Source: Sphingobacterium lactis (lineage in GTDB: Bacteria > Bacteroidota > Bacteroidia > Sphingobacteriales > Sphingobacteriaceae). Taken from it: 64,000 nucleotides of DNA. The stretch lies in the NCBI RefSeq assembly GCF_011046555.1, contig NZ_CP049246.1:2604001-2668000 (forward strand), given 5' to 3'. The stretch's first letter is position 1. Each line of letters opens with the position of its first letter. Made by a program: the position numbers and the translations under genes. The notes below the pieces were generated by a model. That model was given only the letters and a program-made list of their open reading frames with translations. It ran no database searches and was not told the origin of the DNA. This document shows, piece after piece, positions 36,981 through 44,590 of the stretch.

Positions 36981-36983
36981 CGG

Positions 36984-37832
36984 CTATTTTTCTTCGTGAA
37001 ATACTAAGATTGGAACTTTTGAGTGAAATGCCAAATTATTACTGATGCTGCTGTTGAATAATCGATCAAAAAATGATCTGTTCCGTTTTACCACGCCCAT
37101 GATATCAATGTTGTTCTCGAGGATGTAATTGGCAATGGTATTTTCAACACTTTCCACCTCGTCCAAAAGAATGTATTCGATATTTTCATCTTTGAATTCC
37201 TGTTGCCAAGCTTCAGTCTGTAAGAGAACATCCGCAACATTTCGGTTGTGCAAAACATGGACACAATCGATCTTGGCATCGATGGCATTGGACATGATCA
37301 GCATTTCGCGCAATGCAGATTTGTCCTTCTCACGGAATAGCGTCGTGAAGACAGCACGGTTGATGCCTTGGTATTTCGCATGTGGAGGAACAGCCAGAAC
37401 GGGGTTCTGGATGGACTTGATGACATTAACGGTGTTCGTGCCGATTAATTTCGACAAGAAGCCCGATTCACCGTGAGTACCCATTACGACCACATGGATT
37501 TTCTCCCGATCAACGATCTTCTTGACGACAGCCGCTACAGGACCTTCCTCAAATAGGAAAACCAGTTCCACATCGGCCATTCCGCCTTCGGCAGCGATAG
37601 CACGGAGTGCTTGTGTTTTCTTTTTGTAGATCTCAAACTGATTCAACTCGATGGTTTGATACACTTCTCCCAATAGCTCGGGCTGACCGCCATGTGTCGC
37701 AGACAGAACCGGTTCCAGATAGGTGTACAACACATAGATCTTGGCGTCAATGGACTTGGCAATATGAAGCGCGTATAGGAAGGCATTATTGGCAATGTCA
37801 GAAAAATCGGTAGGAAATAATATGGCTCTCAT
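36984..37832 (-). CDS. Tandem universal stress protein
   Basis: 282 residues comprising two Usp domains (about 1-145 and 150-280). The first has the ATP-loop signature VVMGTHGESGFLSKLIGTNT and SIQNPVLAVPPHA. The second (SALREMLIMSNAIDAKIDCVHVLHN) is more divergent, ending FHSKVPILVFHEE. Usp proteins respond to starvation, redox or oxygen stress; the molecular action is uncertain. First gene of a two-gene unit. A dyad resembling an Fnr/Crp-family site lies at 37884-37901 upstream. Confidence 0.85.
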   Translation of the reverse strand: MRAILFPTDFSDIANNAFLYALHIAKSIDAKIYVLYTYLEPVLSATHGGQPELLGEVYQTIELNQFEIYKKKTQALRAIAAEGGMADVELVFLFEEGPVAAVVKKIVDREKIHVVVMGTHGESGFLSKLIGTNTVNVIKSIQNPVLAVPPHAKYQGINRAVFTTLFREKDKSALREMLIMSNAIDAKIDCVHVLHNRNVADVLLQTEAWQQEFKDENIEYILLDEVESVENTIANYILENNIDIMGVVKRNRSFFDRLFNSSISNNLAFHSKVPILVFHEEK

Positions 37833-37883
37833 GATCGTAAAATTTTAGTGTTTGTTAAATTTACCAAATAAACTTCAAGGAAG

Positions 37884-37901
37884 TAATGATCGTAATCATT
37901 A
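37884..37901. promoter_or_regulatory. Fnr-like dyad upstream of the usp gene
   Basis: TAATGAT-CGTA-ATCATTA: perfect 7-bp half-sites with a 4-bp spacer, the geometry of TTGAT-N4-ATCAA Fnr boxes. The sequence ATGATCGTAA recurs at the usp start codon. It lies between usp (start 37832, minus) and the sigma factor (start 38033, plus), so it could act on either. Confidence 0.45.
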
Positions 37902-38032
37902 TTTTATACCAACTGTAGCAAAGAATTGTTTTCGCTCGTCATACTGTTAGGATTAAATTAATAACAAAGCATGCAGAGCGTCTAAATTCATCTATAGTTT
38001 TTAAGGACATCAAGAAATTAATGAAAACTTAG

Positions 38033-38641
38033 GTGGGGATCTTCAATACATATTTAGGTAAATCTGAACCATTGTCTCTACGGACGGCGTTGGAGAAGTG
38101 TGTCCTTTCCAATTCGGAAAAGAGCAAGGCCTTTATATACAAGAAGTTCTATGGATATGTGATGGCTATTGTCATCCGTTACATGAAGCATGAAATGGAA
38201 GCGGAAGAGTTGGCGAACGAATGCTTTGTGAAGGCTTTCAATAAGATTCCCAGTTTTTCCCTACATGAGGATGAAGCTGTTTTGGAGAAGACATTTAAAT
38301 CCTGGCTGGCGCGGATCGCCGTCAATACGTCGATCGACGCCCTACGCGTCCGCAAGCAAATGTACATGCTGGATGACTTGCCCAGCAGCGATACACTGCA
38401 TTATTCGGTAGAAAATGCAAGCAGTTTGGAGTATGAAGATATGCTCTCCCTGATCCGGCAATTGCCGGATATTCAGCGTTCCATCTTCAATTTATATGAG
38501 ATTGAGGGGTATTCACACGAAGAAATCGGAAAACAGCTTCAGATTCCGGAAAGTACATCCCGCACATACCTGACGCGAGCAAAGCAGAAACTGCGGAAAT
38601 TATATGCAAGTCAAATTGGTTTACAGAATTTACAATCCTGA
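38033..38641 (+). CDS. ECF-type RNA polymerase sigma factor
   Basis: 202 residues. Region 2 (about 25-85) reads KAFIYKKFYGYVMAIVIRY, then ELANECFVKAFNKIPSF; region 4 (about 140-190) reads RQLPDIQRSIFNLYEIEGYSHEEIGKQLQI and STSRTYLTRAKQKLRKLY. It would direct polymerase to stress or envelope genes. The start is GTG at 38033 with an in-frame TAG directly before it, so no longer start is possible. The membrane-anchored protein 12 bp downstream is a candidate anti-sigma factor. Confidence 0.9.
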   Translation: MGIFNTYLGKSEPLSLRTALEKCVLSNSEKSKAFIYKKFYGYVMAIVIRYMKHEMEAEELANECFVKAFNKIPSFSLHEDEAVLEKTFKSWLARIAVNTSIDALRVRKQMYMLDDLPSSDTLHYSVENASSLEYEDMLSLIRQLPDIQRSIFNLYEIEGYSHEEIGKQLQIPESTSRTYLTRAKQKLRKLYASQIGLQNLQS

Positions 38642-38653
38642 TTCGTTTAGAAA

Positions 38654-40033
38654 ATGGAACAAAAGAATAGAAAAGATATTGTAGAACATATCATCGAGCG
38701 GATGAAAGCTACGGATGAGCTTCCCTATCGTGCGGGTGCTTGGGAGAATTTCCAGCAACGCCATGGCGGAACGCCAATCCGTAGGACCAAGCCATATTAT
38801 TGGGCAGCAAGTGCAGCGGCGATTTTATTGTTCGGGGCGCTTGCCGTGACGTTCTGGCCGCAACAGCAGGCTGAAACATCAGGAGAACAGCTCGTAAAAC
38901 AAGATATACCGCAAACCCAAGCATCTCCGAACAGTTCGCAGGAACTTTCTGGAGAGCAGCAGGGGCAGATCACCGAGCAACCATCTGGACAGGCTGAAGA
39001 TATGTTACAAAGCGGGTTGGCTGATCGCCAAATTGCACATGCCCCAACGACACCAATTTATGGAGGTGCGGAGGAACATGCTTGGATGTCGATTCAGCAG
39101 ACTGCACCTTGGCAATTACAAGCCGGTAATGCGGTACATGTTTCTGCCGGTGCTGGTATACACTCTTCATCTGTACAGCGCAGGGATCTCCAGATCGCAG
39201 CATTGCAGCTTCCTGAAGAAGATGGTGAAGCAGGATTCCGGGAGATTATGCCCGTGAATGGGCAAATGGCACATGAAACCAATGGGAATGTGCTAGCTTC
39301 TGGGCCAAATGGACAACAATTACGGGATAGAAAGTTTAGTTTCCGGGAGAAGTTCGACCTGGGATTGTTTGTTTCCCCGGGTTCTACCAATGAAAACTTT
39401 AATGTTGGTGGAGGATTGGTACTGGCCTACAACATCAACAAGAACTTAAGTGTGCGGACAGGATTGGGCTATAATCGCTATGAGGTATCTACGCTGAAGG
39501 ATCCATTATCCAACCAAGGTACGGAGGTCTATGCATCTAAGGAAACCCTGCAGAAGGTTTCGAGTCATGGTTTGCAAGCCAATGCCATGAGCAATTCCCT
39601 GATCTTACCGAATATCAATGCGGTAAGTGGAAATGTGCAGGCGCTGGAAGTGCCATTGGATGTGAAATATAAATTCGCCAAGGGATTCTATGCTTCCTCA
39701 GGGGTAACTTATGCGGCAGTGATCAACCAGAACCGTTATACGCATTATATTGAGAATGCCAATAGTGAACTACTTTCGCAGGGCCTTCCAGGAAATACTT
39801 CGGAAATGCGGAATCAGGTGAAACAGGTTTCCAAAGCAATAAAGACGGATGATGAAAATGTCAAACAAGGCGCATTAGGTGGCTTTGTGAACTTCTCATT
39901 AGGTAAAGAGGTGAAGATGAAAAAGGGCATTTCCCTTTCCGTAGAACCGTTCGTAAAACTTCCTGTTGGAAGCTTTAAAAGTGCGGACATGAATTATACC
40001 AACGGTGGAATCCGCGTGATTACAAACTTCTAG
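38654..40033 (+). CDS. Membrane-anchored protein with C-terminal outer-membrane-type beta-barrel
   Basis: 459 residues. The N-terminal ~45 (DIVEHIIERMKATDELPYRAGAWENFQQRHG) resemble the cytoplasmic region of anti-sigma-like proteins. A single membrane segment, YYWAASAAAILLFGALAVTF (48-67), is followed by a Gln/Ser/Glu-rich linker to about 230. From about 235 the sequence alternates as in a beta-barrel (FDLGLFVSPGSTNENFNVGG, RTGLGYNRYEVSTL) to GIRVITNF with a final Phe. The gene lies 12 bp after an ECF sigma gene. A link from outer membrane to sigma release is plausible but inferred; similar unnamed fusions occur in Bacteroidota. Confidence 0.7.
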   Translation: MEQKNRKDIVEHIIERMKATDELPYRAGAWENFQQRHGGTPIRRTKPYYWAASAAAILLFGALAVTFWPQQQAETSGEQLVKQDIPQTQASPNSSQELSGEQQGQITEQPSGQAEDMLQSGLADRQIAHAPTTPIYGGAEEHAWMSIQQTAPWQLQAGNAVHVSAGAGIHSSSVQRRDLQIAALQLPEEDGEAGFREIMPVNGQMAHETNGNVLASGPNGQQLRDRKFSFREKFDLGLFVSPGSTNENFNVGGGLVLAYNINKNLSVRTGLGYNRYEVSTLKDPLSNQGTEVYASKETLQKVSSHGLQANAMSNSLILPNINAVSGNVQALEVPLDVKYKFAKGFYASSGVTYAAVINQNRYTHYIENANSELLSQGLPGNTSEMRNQVKQVSKAIKTDDENVKQGALGGFVNFSLGKEVKMKKGISLSVEPFVKLPVGSFKSADMNYTNGGIRVITNF

Positions 40034-40035
40034 CG

Positions 40036-40647
40036 TTAAATCTGGTCGATACGCACGTAGGCCATGCCTGCAGCAATTGCTCCCTGTACGCCGGGGTCTC
40101 CATCCTCGAAGACCAAGCAGTCCTGCGGATCCACTTCCAGCTGTTGTGCGGCCAATAAGAAAGGCTGTGGTGAAGGTTTGCCCTCAGGGGTATCTCCGGC
40201 ACAGACCAATGTTTCGTATTTCCCGTGTAATTTAATGGTCTCTAAGGTGACATTCAAGGTCGATCGGGTGCCCCCTGAGACCAGTGCAATACGATGGGTG
40301 TCCACACTGTCCAAAAGAACCTGAACAACATAGTCGACGGGTAAGGTCTGTTGGACAAACTGCTCCAGAAAGATCCTAGATTTCCGTTTTGCGAACACAT
40401 ATTTATCCAGCGGCGTCTCATATCGCTTGGAGATTTCTTCCGCAACAGCAATGGTAGGCCAACCTGCCGTCTCATCAATCAATATAGGATCCAGATCGAT
40501 ACCGTATTCCTTGGACGTAGCGACATAAGCAGCTTTGTGGGCATGCATATTATCGGCTAAGGTTCCATCAACATCAAATAAAAGGGCTTTATATTGTTGC
40601 GCTAGGGCTTTTAGCTTGCGGTATTTCTGTTGTGCAATTTCCGTCAT
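40036..40647 (-). CDS. HAD-superfamily phosphatase, beta-phosphoglucomutase-like
   Basis: 203 residues. Motif I is LLFDVDGTLADNM with catalytic Asp residues, motif II is ALVSGGTRS, and motif III/IV is GKPSPQPFLLAAQQLEVDPQDCLVFEDGDPGVQGAIAAGM. The cap sits after motif I (HAHKAAYVATSKEYGIDL), as in subfamily I phosphatases. The substrate is unknown: phosphosugar or nucleotide are typical. Convergent to the beta-barrel gene with a 2-bp gap and no terminator between. Confidence 0.85.
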   Translation of the reverse strand: MTEIAQQKYRKLKALAQQYKALLFDVDGTLADNMHAHKAAYVATSKEYGIDLDPILIDETAGWPTIAVAEEISKRYETPLDKYVFAKRKSRIFLEQFVQQTLPVDYVVQVLLDSVDTHRIALVSGGTRSTLNVTLETIKLHGKYETLVCAGDTPEGKPSPQPFLLAAQQLEVDPQDCLVFEDGDPGVQGAIAAGMAYVRIDQI

Positions 40648-40660
40648 GCGGCAAAAATAA

Positions 40661-40687
40661 GAAAGTCTCCAAGATTTGGAGACTTTC
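40661..40687 (-). terminator. Terminator of the proline dehydrogenase gene
   Basis: GAAAGTCTCCAA and TTGGAGACTTTC pair over 12 bp around GAT. It sits 15 bp after the stop at 40702, and on the minus strand a T-rich stretch follows. Confidence 0.85.
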
Positions 40688-40701
40688 AGTAGATGAATCT
40701 T

Positions 40702-41895
40702 TTATTTTCTAGCAGACTTACGTCTTTTCAGTTCTTTCATGATCAAGCTTAGCTCACGTCCGGTCTGTCCACCCACGGAGGTATTCTCCTGTGCACGACG
40801 GAATAGGTAAGGCATTACTGCTTTAACCGGCCCATAAGGCATGTATTTCGCTACATTGTAACCCGCCGCTGCAAGGTTGAAGGAAAGATTGTCCGACATA
40901 CCCAACAATTGTGCGAAGAACACATTCGGTGTATTGTGTGGGATATTTCTGCGCTCAAGCTCTTCTGCAAGGATACGGCAACTTTGTTCGTTGTGCGTTC
41001 CGGCCATCAACCCAATGCGGTCAATGTTATCCAGACAGAAGTGGATTGCTTGGTTGTAATCGGTATCCGACGCTGGCTTATCCGGTTGAATCGGGGATGG
41101 GTACCCTTTTTCCTTCGCGCGTTCGCGTTCGATTTCCATATACGCTCCACGTACGATTTTTGCACCCAAATGGAAGTCCTGTGTTTTCGCATAGGCAAAG
41201 TCAGCCTTCAAAGATGCCAATTTATCGTGTCTGTACAATTGATAGGTGTTGTATACGATCGGTTTTTCCTGATTGTATTTTTCCATCATTTCCCTAGCGA
41301 TATCATCAATGGTGTCTTGGATCCAGGAGTGCTCTGCATCTACCAAAACTGGGATTCCTGCATCGTGACAGGCTTTACAGATTCGGTCACAACGATCCAT
41401 TAAACGTTTGTATTCTTCCTGCTCGGTTGCTGTAAGTGTTTCTTTGGCATCGATTTTCGCCAATAGGTCGAAACGGCCAAGACCGGTCGGTTTGAATACA
41501 CAGAAAGAAATCAATGGGTTTGCTTTGGCAGCATCCACTGTTCTTAAAATTTCCGCACAGGTCGCATCGAAACTTGCTTCCGATTCTTCCCCTTCAACGG
41601 AATAATCGAGAATAGTCGTAACGTGTCCTTTTCCAAGGTCTTGGATCGCGCGGCTACAGTCAGCGATGCTCTCACCTCCACAGAATTGTTTGTAGATCGT
41701 GTTCTTGATGATCCCTGTGATCGGCAATCCAATGTTTAGGGAAAATGTAGTGATAGGTGTACCTATCTTGATCAAGGCGTTGCTGGCTACCATTTTGAAT
41801 AACCAGTATGCTTTATTAAGATCTTTATCAGATTTGCCTGAGAAGGCGATTTCAGTATTATTAAAATCCAGCTTTAAAGGTGAAGCTATGTCCAT
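40702..41895 (-). CDS. Proline dehydrogenase, stand-alone
   Basis: 397 residues. Family blocks: VLVDAEHSWIQDTIDDIAREMM, AKIVRGAYMEIERERAKEKGYPSPIQP, LMAGTHNEQSCRILAEELERR and FFAQLLGMSDNLSFNLAAAGYNVAKYMPYGPVKAVMPYLFRRAQENTS. It oxidises proline to pyrroline-5-carboxylate with FAD. It is the single-domain type, so pyrroline-5-carboxylate dehydrogenase must be encoded elsewhere. A good promoter lies at 41917-41949, 22 bp before the start. Confidence 0.92.
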   Translation of the reverse strand: MDIASPLKLDFNNTEIAFSGKSDKDLNKAYWLFKMVASNALIKIGTPITTFSLNIGLPITGIIKNTIYKQFCGGESIADCSRAIQDLGKGHVTTILDYSVEGEESEASFDATCAEILRTVDAAKANPLISFCVFKPTGLGRFDLLAKIDAKETLTATEQEEYKRLMDRCDRICKACHDAGIPVLVDAEHSWIQDTIDDIAREMMEKYNQEKPIVYNTYQLYRHDKLASLKADFAYAKTQDFHLGAKIVRGAYMEIERERAKEKGYPSPIQPDKPASDTDYNQAIHFCLDNIDRIGLMAGTHNEQSCRILAEELERRNIPHNTPNVFFAQLLGMSDNLSFNLAAAGYNVAKYMPYGPVKAVMPYLFRRAQENTSVGGQTGRELSLIMKELKRRKSARK

Positions 41896-41916
41896 GTTAC
41901 TTTATTTTTGTGCTGG

Positions 41917-41949
41917 CAAAATTAAAGGTTTTTTCTGTGAAAAATCAAA
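41917..41949 (-). promoter_or_regulatory. Promoter of the proline dehydrogenase gene
   Basis: On the minus strand, -33 TTTG (41946-41949) and -7 TAATTTTG (41917-41924), spacer 21 bp, exact matches to the Bacteroidota consensus. The predicted leader is short, about 15 nt. Confidence 0.7.
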
Positions 41950-41989
41950 TCTTAACTTTTAAATTATGGGAATAGAATTACTTTTGTTT

Positions 41990-42196
41990 ATGCAAACGTT
42001 TACATTGAAAGGAGAATTCATCCAATTGATCCAATTATTGAAGGTGATGAACTGGGTGGAGCATGGCGCGATGGCGCAGTGGGCTGTAGAAGAGGGCTTG
42101 GTCAAGTACAATGGCGAGGTCGATTACCGGAAGCGACTGAAGGTGAAAGTGGGGGATATGGTCGAATTTGATGGTAACAAAGTCAAGATAATTTAA
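41990..42196 (+). CDS. S4-domain RNA-binding protein
   Basis: 68 residues, YbcJ/RqcP-like in size. The S4 core is FIQLIQLLKVMNWVEHGAMAQWAVEEGLVKYNGEVDYRKRLKVKVGDMVEF, an RNA-binding alpha-L motif. It is a lone S4 domain and probably binds rRNA or tRNA on the ribosome; the exact role is not known from sequence. The start at 41990 fits the family; a 5' extension to 41966 adds eight hydrophobic residues that do not. Located between proline dehydrogenase and aroB. Confidence 0.8.
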   Translation: MQTFTLKGEFIQLIQLLKVMNWVEHGAMAQWAVEEGLVKYNGEVDYRKRLKVKVGDMVEFDGNKVKII

Positions 42197-42280
42197 GGGA
42201 TTCCTATTTTTTGTGGTAACCATCGTCCGGATACCGCAATGTTTTCGGAAAATAATCTATCTTTAGATGGAATTTTTAAT

Positions 42281-43345
42281 ATGAAGAAGATAACAAGTTT
42301 AGGGTACGACGTTGTTTTTGACGACTCGTTAAGTGAGTTGCAGCTTTTCCTGGTAGACCATGATTATTCGCAGCTCTTGATTTTGGTAGATCGCAATACG
42401 AATGACCATTGCCTGCCTGTAATCCAGGCGGCCATTCCGGATATCGTGGATTATGATATTATTGAGGTGGACCCGGGAGAGGAGAACAAGAATATCGATT
42501 TCTGTATCGGTGTGTGGAAGACCATGTTGGACTTCGGTGCAGATCGAAAAGCACTGATGTTGAACCTCGGAGGAGGAGTTGTTACGGATATGGGCGGTTT
42601 TGCCGCTTCAACCTATAAACGTGGGATAGATTTTATCCATATTCCGACAACGTTGTTATCGCAAGTGGATGCTTCTGTTGGTGGAAAGACTGGTATTGAC
42701 CTGGATAATGTCAAGAACATTATCGGAACATTCAGCCAGCCGCAAGCCGTATTCATTTCGAATAAATTCCTTGAAACGCTGGACGACCGCCAGATGCGCT
42801 CCGGTTTTGCCGAAGTGATCAAACATGGGCTCATTCAGGATAAATCGCTTTTTGAGCGATGCAAAACTGTCGTACTACCTAATCTTCCCGAAGATATGGT
42901 CTACGAATCCGTTCAGATTAAAAATAAGGTGATCACGGAAGACCCTACGGAAAAGGGCTTGCGCAAGATCTTGAACTTCGGACATACGATTGGCCATGCC
43001 ATTGAAGGCTATTCCCTGGTGTCGGACAATAACCCGCTGCTGCATGGAGAAGCCATCGCGATCGGTATGGTCTGTGAGGCGTATATCTCCAATAAGGTAA
43101 ATGGCCTTCCAGATCAGGAACTGAAAGAGATTTCAGATTTCTTGATGGCACTATACCCGGCTTATGATTACAATACTGCGGTTTATCCGGAGTTTATTGA
43201 ATTGATGCGCAATGACAAGAAGAACGAAAGCAATAAGTTGGGATTCGCGCTGTTGAATACCATTGGGGATTGTGCCTATAATAACTATGTAGAAGAGGAT
43301 CTGATCATCGAAAGCTTAGACTATTATAAATCCCTAATAAACTAA
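42281..43345 (+). CDS. aroB: 3-Dehydroquinate synthase
   Basis: 354 residues from MKKITSLGYDVV. NAD and metal sites are visible: LGGGVVTDMGGFAASTYKRGIDFIHIPTTLLSQVDASVGGKTGI, FGHTIGHAIE and LLHGEAIAIGM supply the Zn ligands. It cyclises DAHP to 3-dehydroquinate, the second step of the shikimate pathway. The frame extends to 42239, but a TATCTTTA box (42258-42265) inside that extension suggests it is the promoter, so the later ATG is used. The ThuA gene follows after 3 bp. Confidence 0.93.
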   Translation: MKKITSLGYDVVFDDSLSELQLFLVDHDYSQLLILVDRNTNDHCLPVIQAAIPDIVDYDIIEVDPGEENKNIDFCIGVWKTMLDFGADRKALMLNLGGGVVTDMGGFAASTYKRGIDFIHIPTTLLSQVDASVGGKTGIDLDNVKNIIGTFSQPQAVFISNKFLETLDDRQMRSGFAEVIKHGLIQDKSLFERCKTVVLPNLPEDMVYESVQIKNKVITEDPTEKGLRKILNFGHTIGHAIEGYSLVSDNNPLLHGEAIAIGMVCEAYISNKVNGLPDQELKEISDFLMALYPAYDYNTAVYPEFIELMRNDKKNESNKLGFALLNTIGDCAYNNYVEEDLIIESLDYYKSLIN

Positions 43346-43348
43346 ACA

Positions 43349-44074
43349 ATGAGAAAACTAATCACCCTAACCCTCCTCATCCTAATTGGTGTCAGCGCTT
43401 CATTCGCTACCTACGCGAAGAACCCTAAAAAGGTTCTGCTGTTTACAAAGACTGCTGCCTTTCGGCACGATAACATCGAAGAAGGTGTCCAGGTTATCAA
43501 AAAACTGTACAAGGAAAATGGTATCGATGTCTTTCATACGGAAGATGCCGGTATTTTCCTCGCCGATTCCCTAAAGAATTTTGATGCCGTATTATTTTTC
43601 AGTACCACGGGCAATATTCTCGATGAGGCCCAAAAGAATGCATTCCAGAAATTCCTGAAATCGGGCAAGGGATTTATGGGCATTCATGCCGCGACAGATA
43701 CCGAACACGAATGGCCATGGTATGGTCAATTGGTTGGCGGCTATTTCGCAAGTCATCCTGCCGTGCAGGAAGCGAAGATCAATGTATTGAACAGAAAGCA
43801 CCCGGCAACCAAACATCTGCCTAAAGAGTGGTTCCATAAAGATGAATGGTACGATTTCAGTGATGTCAAACCGGGATTGAATATTTTAATGACCTTAGAT
43901 GAGTCTTCCTACAAGAATGGGAAGATGGGGGATTTCCATCCCATTGCTTGGTACCAGGTATTCGAGGGCATCAAGATGTTCTATACAGGACTTGGTCATA
44001 CCAAGGAATCCTTTCAAGATGCAAATTTCCAAAAACAGATCCTCGGGGGGATCAAGTATGTTTTAGGTAAATAA
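43349..44074 (+). CDS. Secreted ThuA-like protein
   Basis: 241 residues. Signal peptide MRKLITLTLLILIGVSASFATYA, then a ThuA/DUF1080-associated domain with KVLLFTKTAAFRHDNIEEGV, GKGFMGIHAATDTEHEWPWYGQLVGGYFASHP and PIAWYQVFEGIKMFYTGLGHT. ThuA-type glutamine-amidotransferase-like folds occur in trehalose and other sugar-use loci, but the reaction is not established. Its ATG is 3 bp after aroB, so it is co-transcribed, though the functions seem unrelated. Confidence 0.85.
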   Translation: MRKLITLTLLILIGVSASFATYAKNPKKVLLFTKTAAFRHDNIEEGVQVIKKLYKENGIDVFHTEDAGIFLADSLKNFDAVLFFSTTGNILDEAQKNAFQKFLKSGKGFMGIHAATDTEHEWPWYGQLVGGYFASHPAVQEAKINVLNRKHPATKHLPKEWFHKDEWYDFSDVKPGLNILMTLDESSYKNGKMGDFHPIAWYQVFEGIKMFYTGLGHTKESFQDANFQKQILGGIKYVLGK

Positions 44075-44093
44075 AATTTTATTATTTCTCAAT

Positions 44094-44122
44094 AAAAAGG
44101 AGGCTAAGTGCCTCCTTTTTTT
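44094..44122 (+). terminator. Terminator after the ThuA gene
   Basis: AAAAAGGAGGC and GCCTCCTTTTT pair over 11 bp around TAAGT, followed by more T. It ends the aroB-ThuA transcript. Confidence 0.88.
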
Positions 44123-44590
44123 ATGTACACAATTTTGTGACAATAAGGCTTTGATTATTAAAAATAATTCCTAAATTAGATTTAATTGTAAACCGAAATC
44201 CTTAAAAGATCCTGTCCTGAAGCTAAAGGGATGATATGTATTATCGCTATAGCTAGAATTCAGGTCAAAATACAGAGTGTATAATGCACACTTTCAATAC
44301 TCTTTCCAATGGTTGTGGTTTTATAATTTCTTGTTACCTAAATGCGCTTATAAACTAAATAAAACTATAAACTAACAGCTTATGAACCACCATTACACCA
44401 TTACGAAAAAGAAACCTACTTAACCTAATTGCATCATCGGTTATTTCATGTTGTACTTGCTTCATTTTGGGGCGAGGTGGAATTGTTTTGAAGAAAAACT
44501 GATGATTTCCTATGCCCGAAAGGGATTTTGGGGCATACTTAATTAATCTTTAAACTCAGTCATTAACAAACTAACTAACATTTTATTATT
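44123..44590. other. Intergenic region upstream of SusC
   Basis: About 470 bp with no ORF of note and no RNA family recognised. A TATGCCC/GGGCATA stem (44511-44537, 13-nt loop) lies about 55 bp before the SusC start. It probably contains the promoter of the SusCD pair, but no exact TAnnTTTG box was found. Confidence 0.5.

Noticed and set aside
41979..41986. TACTTTTG as promoter of the S4 gene
   Set aside because: It lies only 3 bp before the chosen ATG, so transcription would start inside the gene; probably chance.
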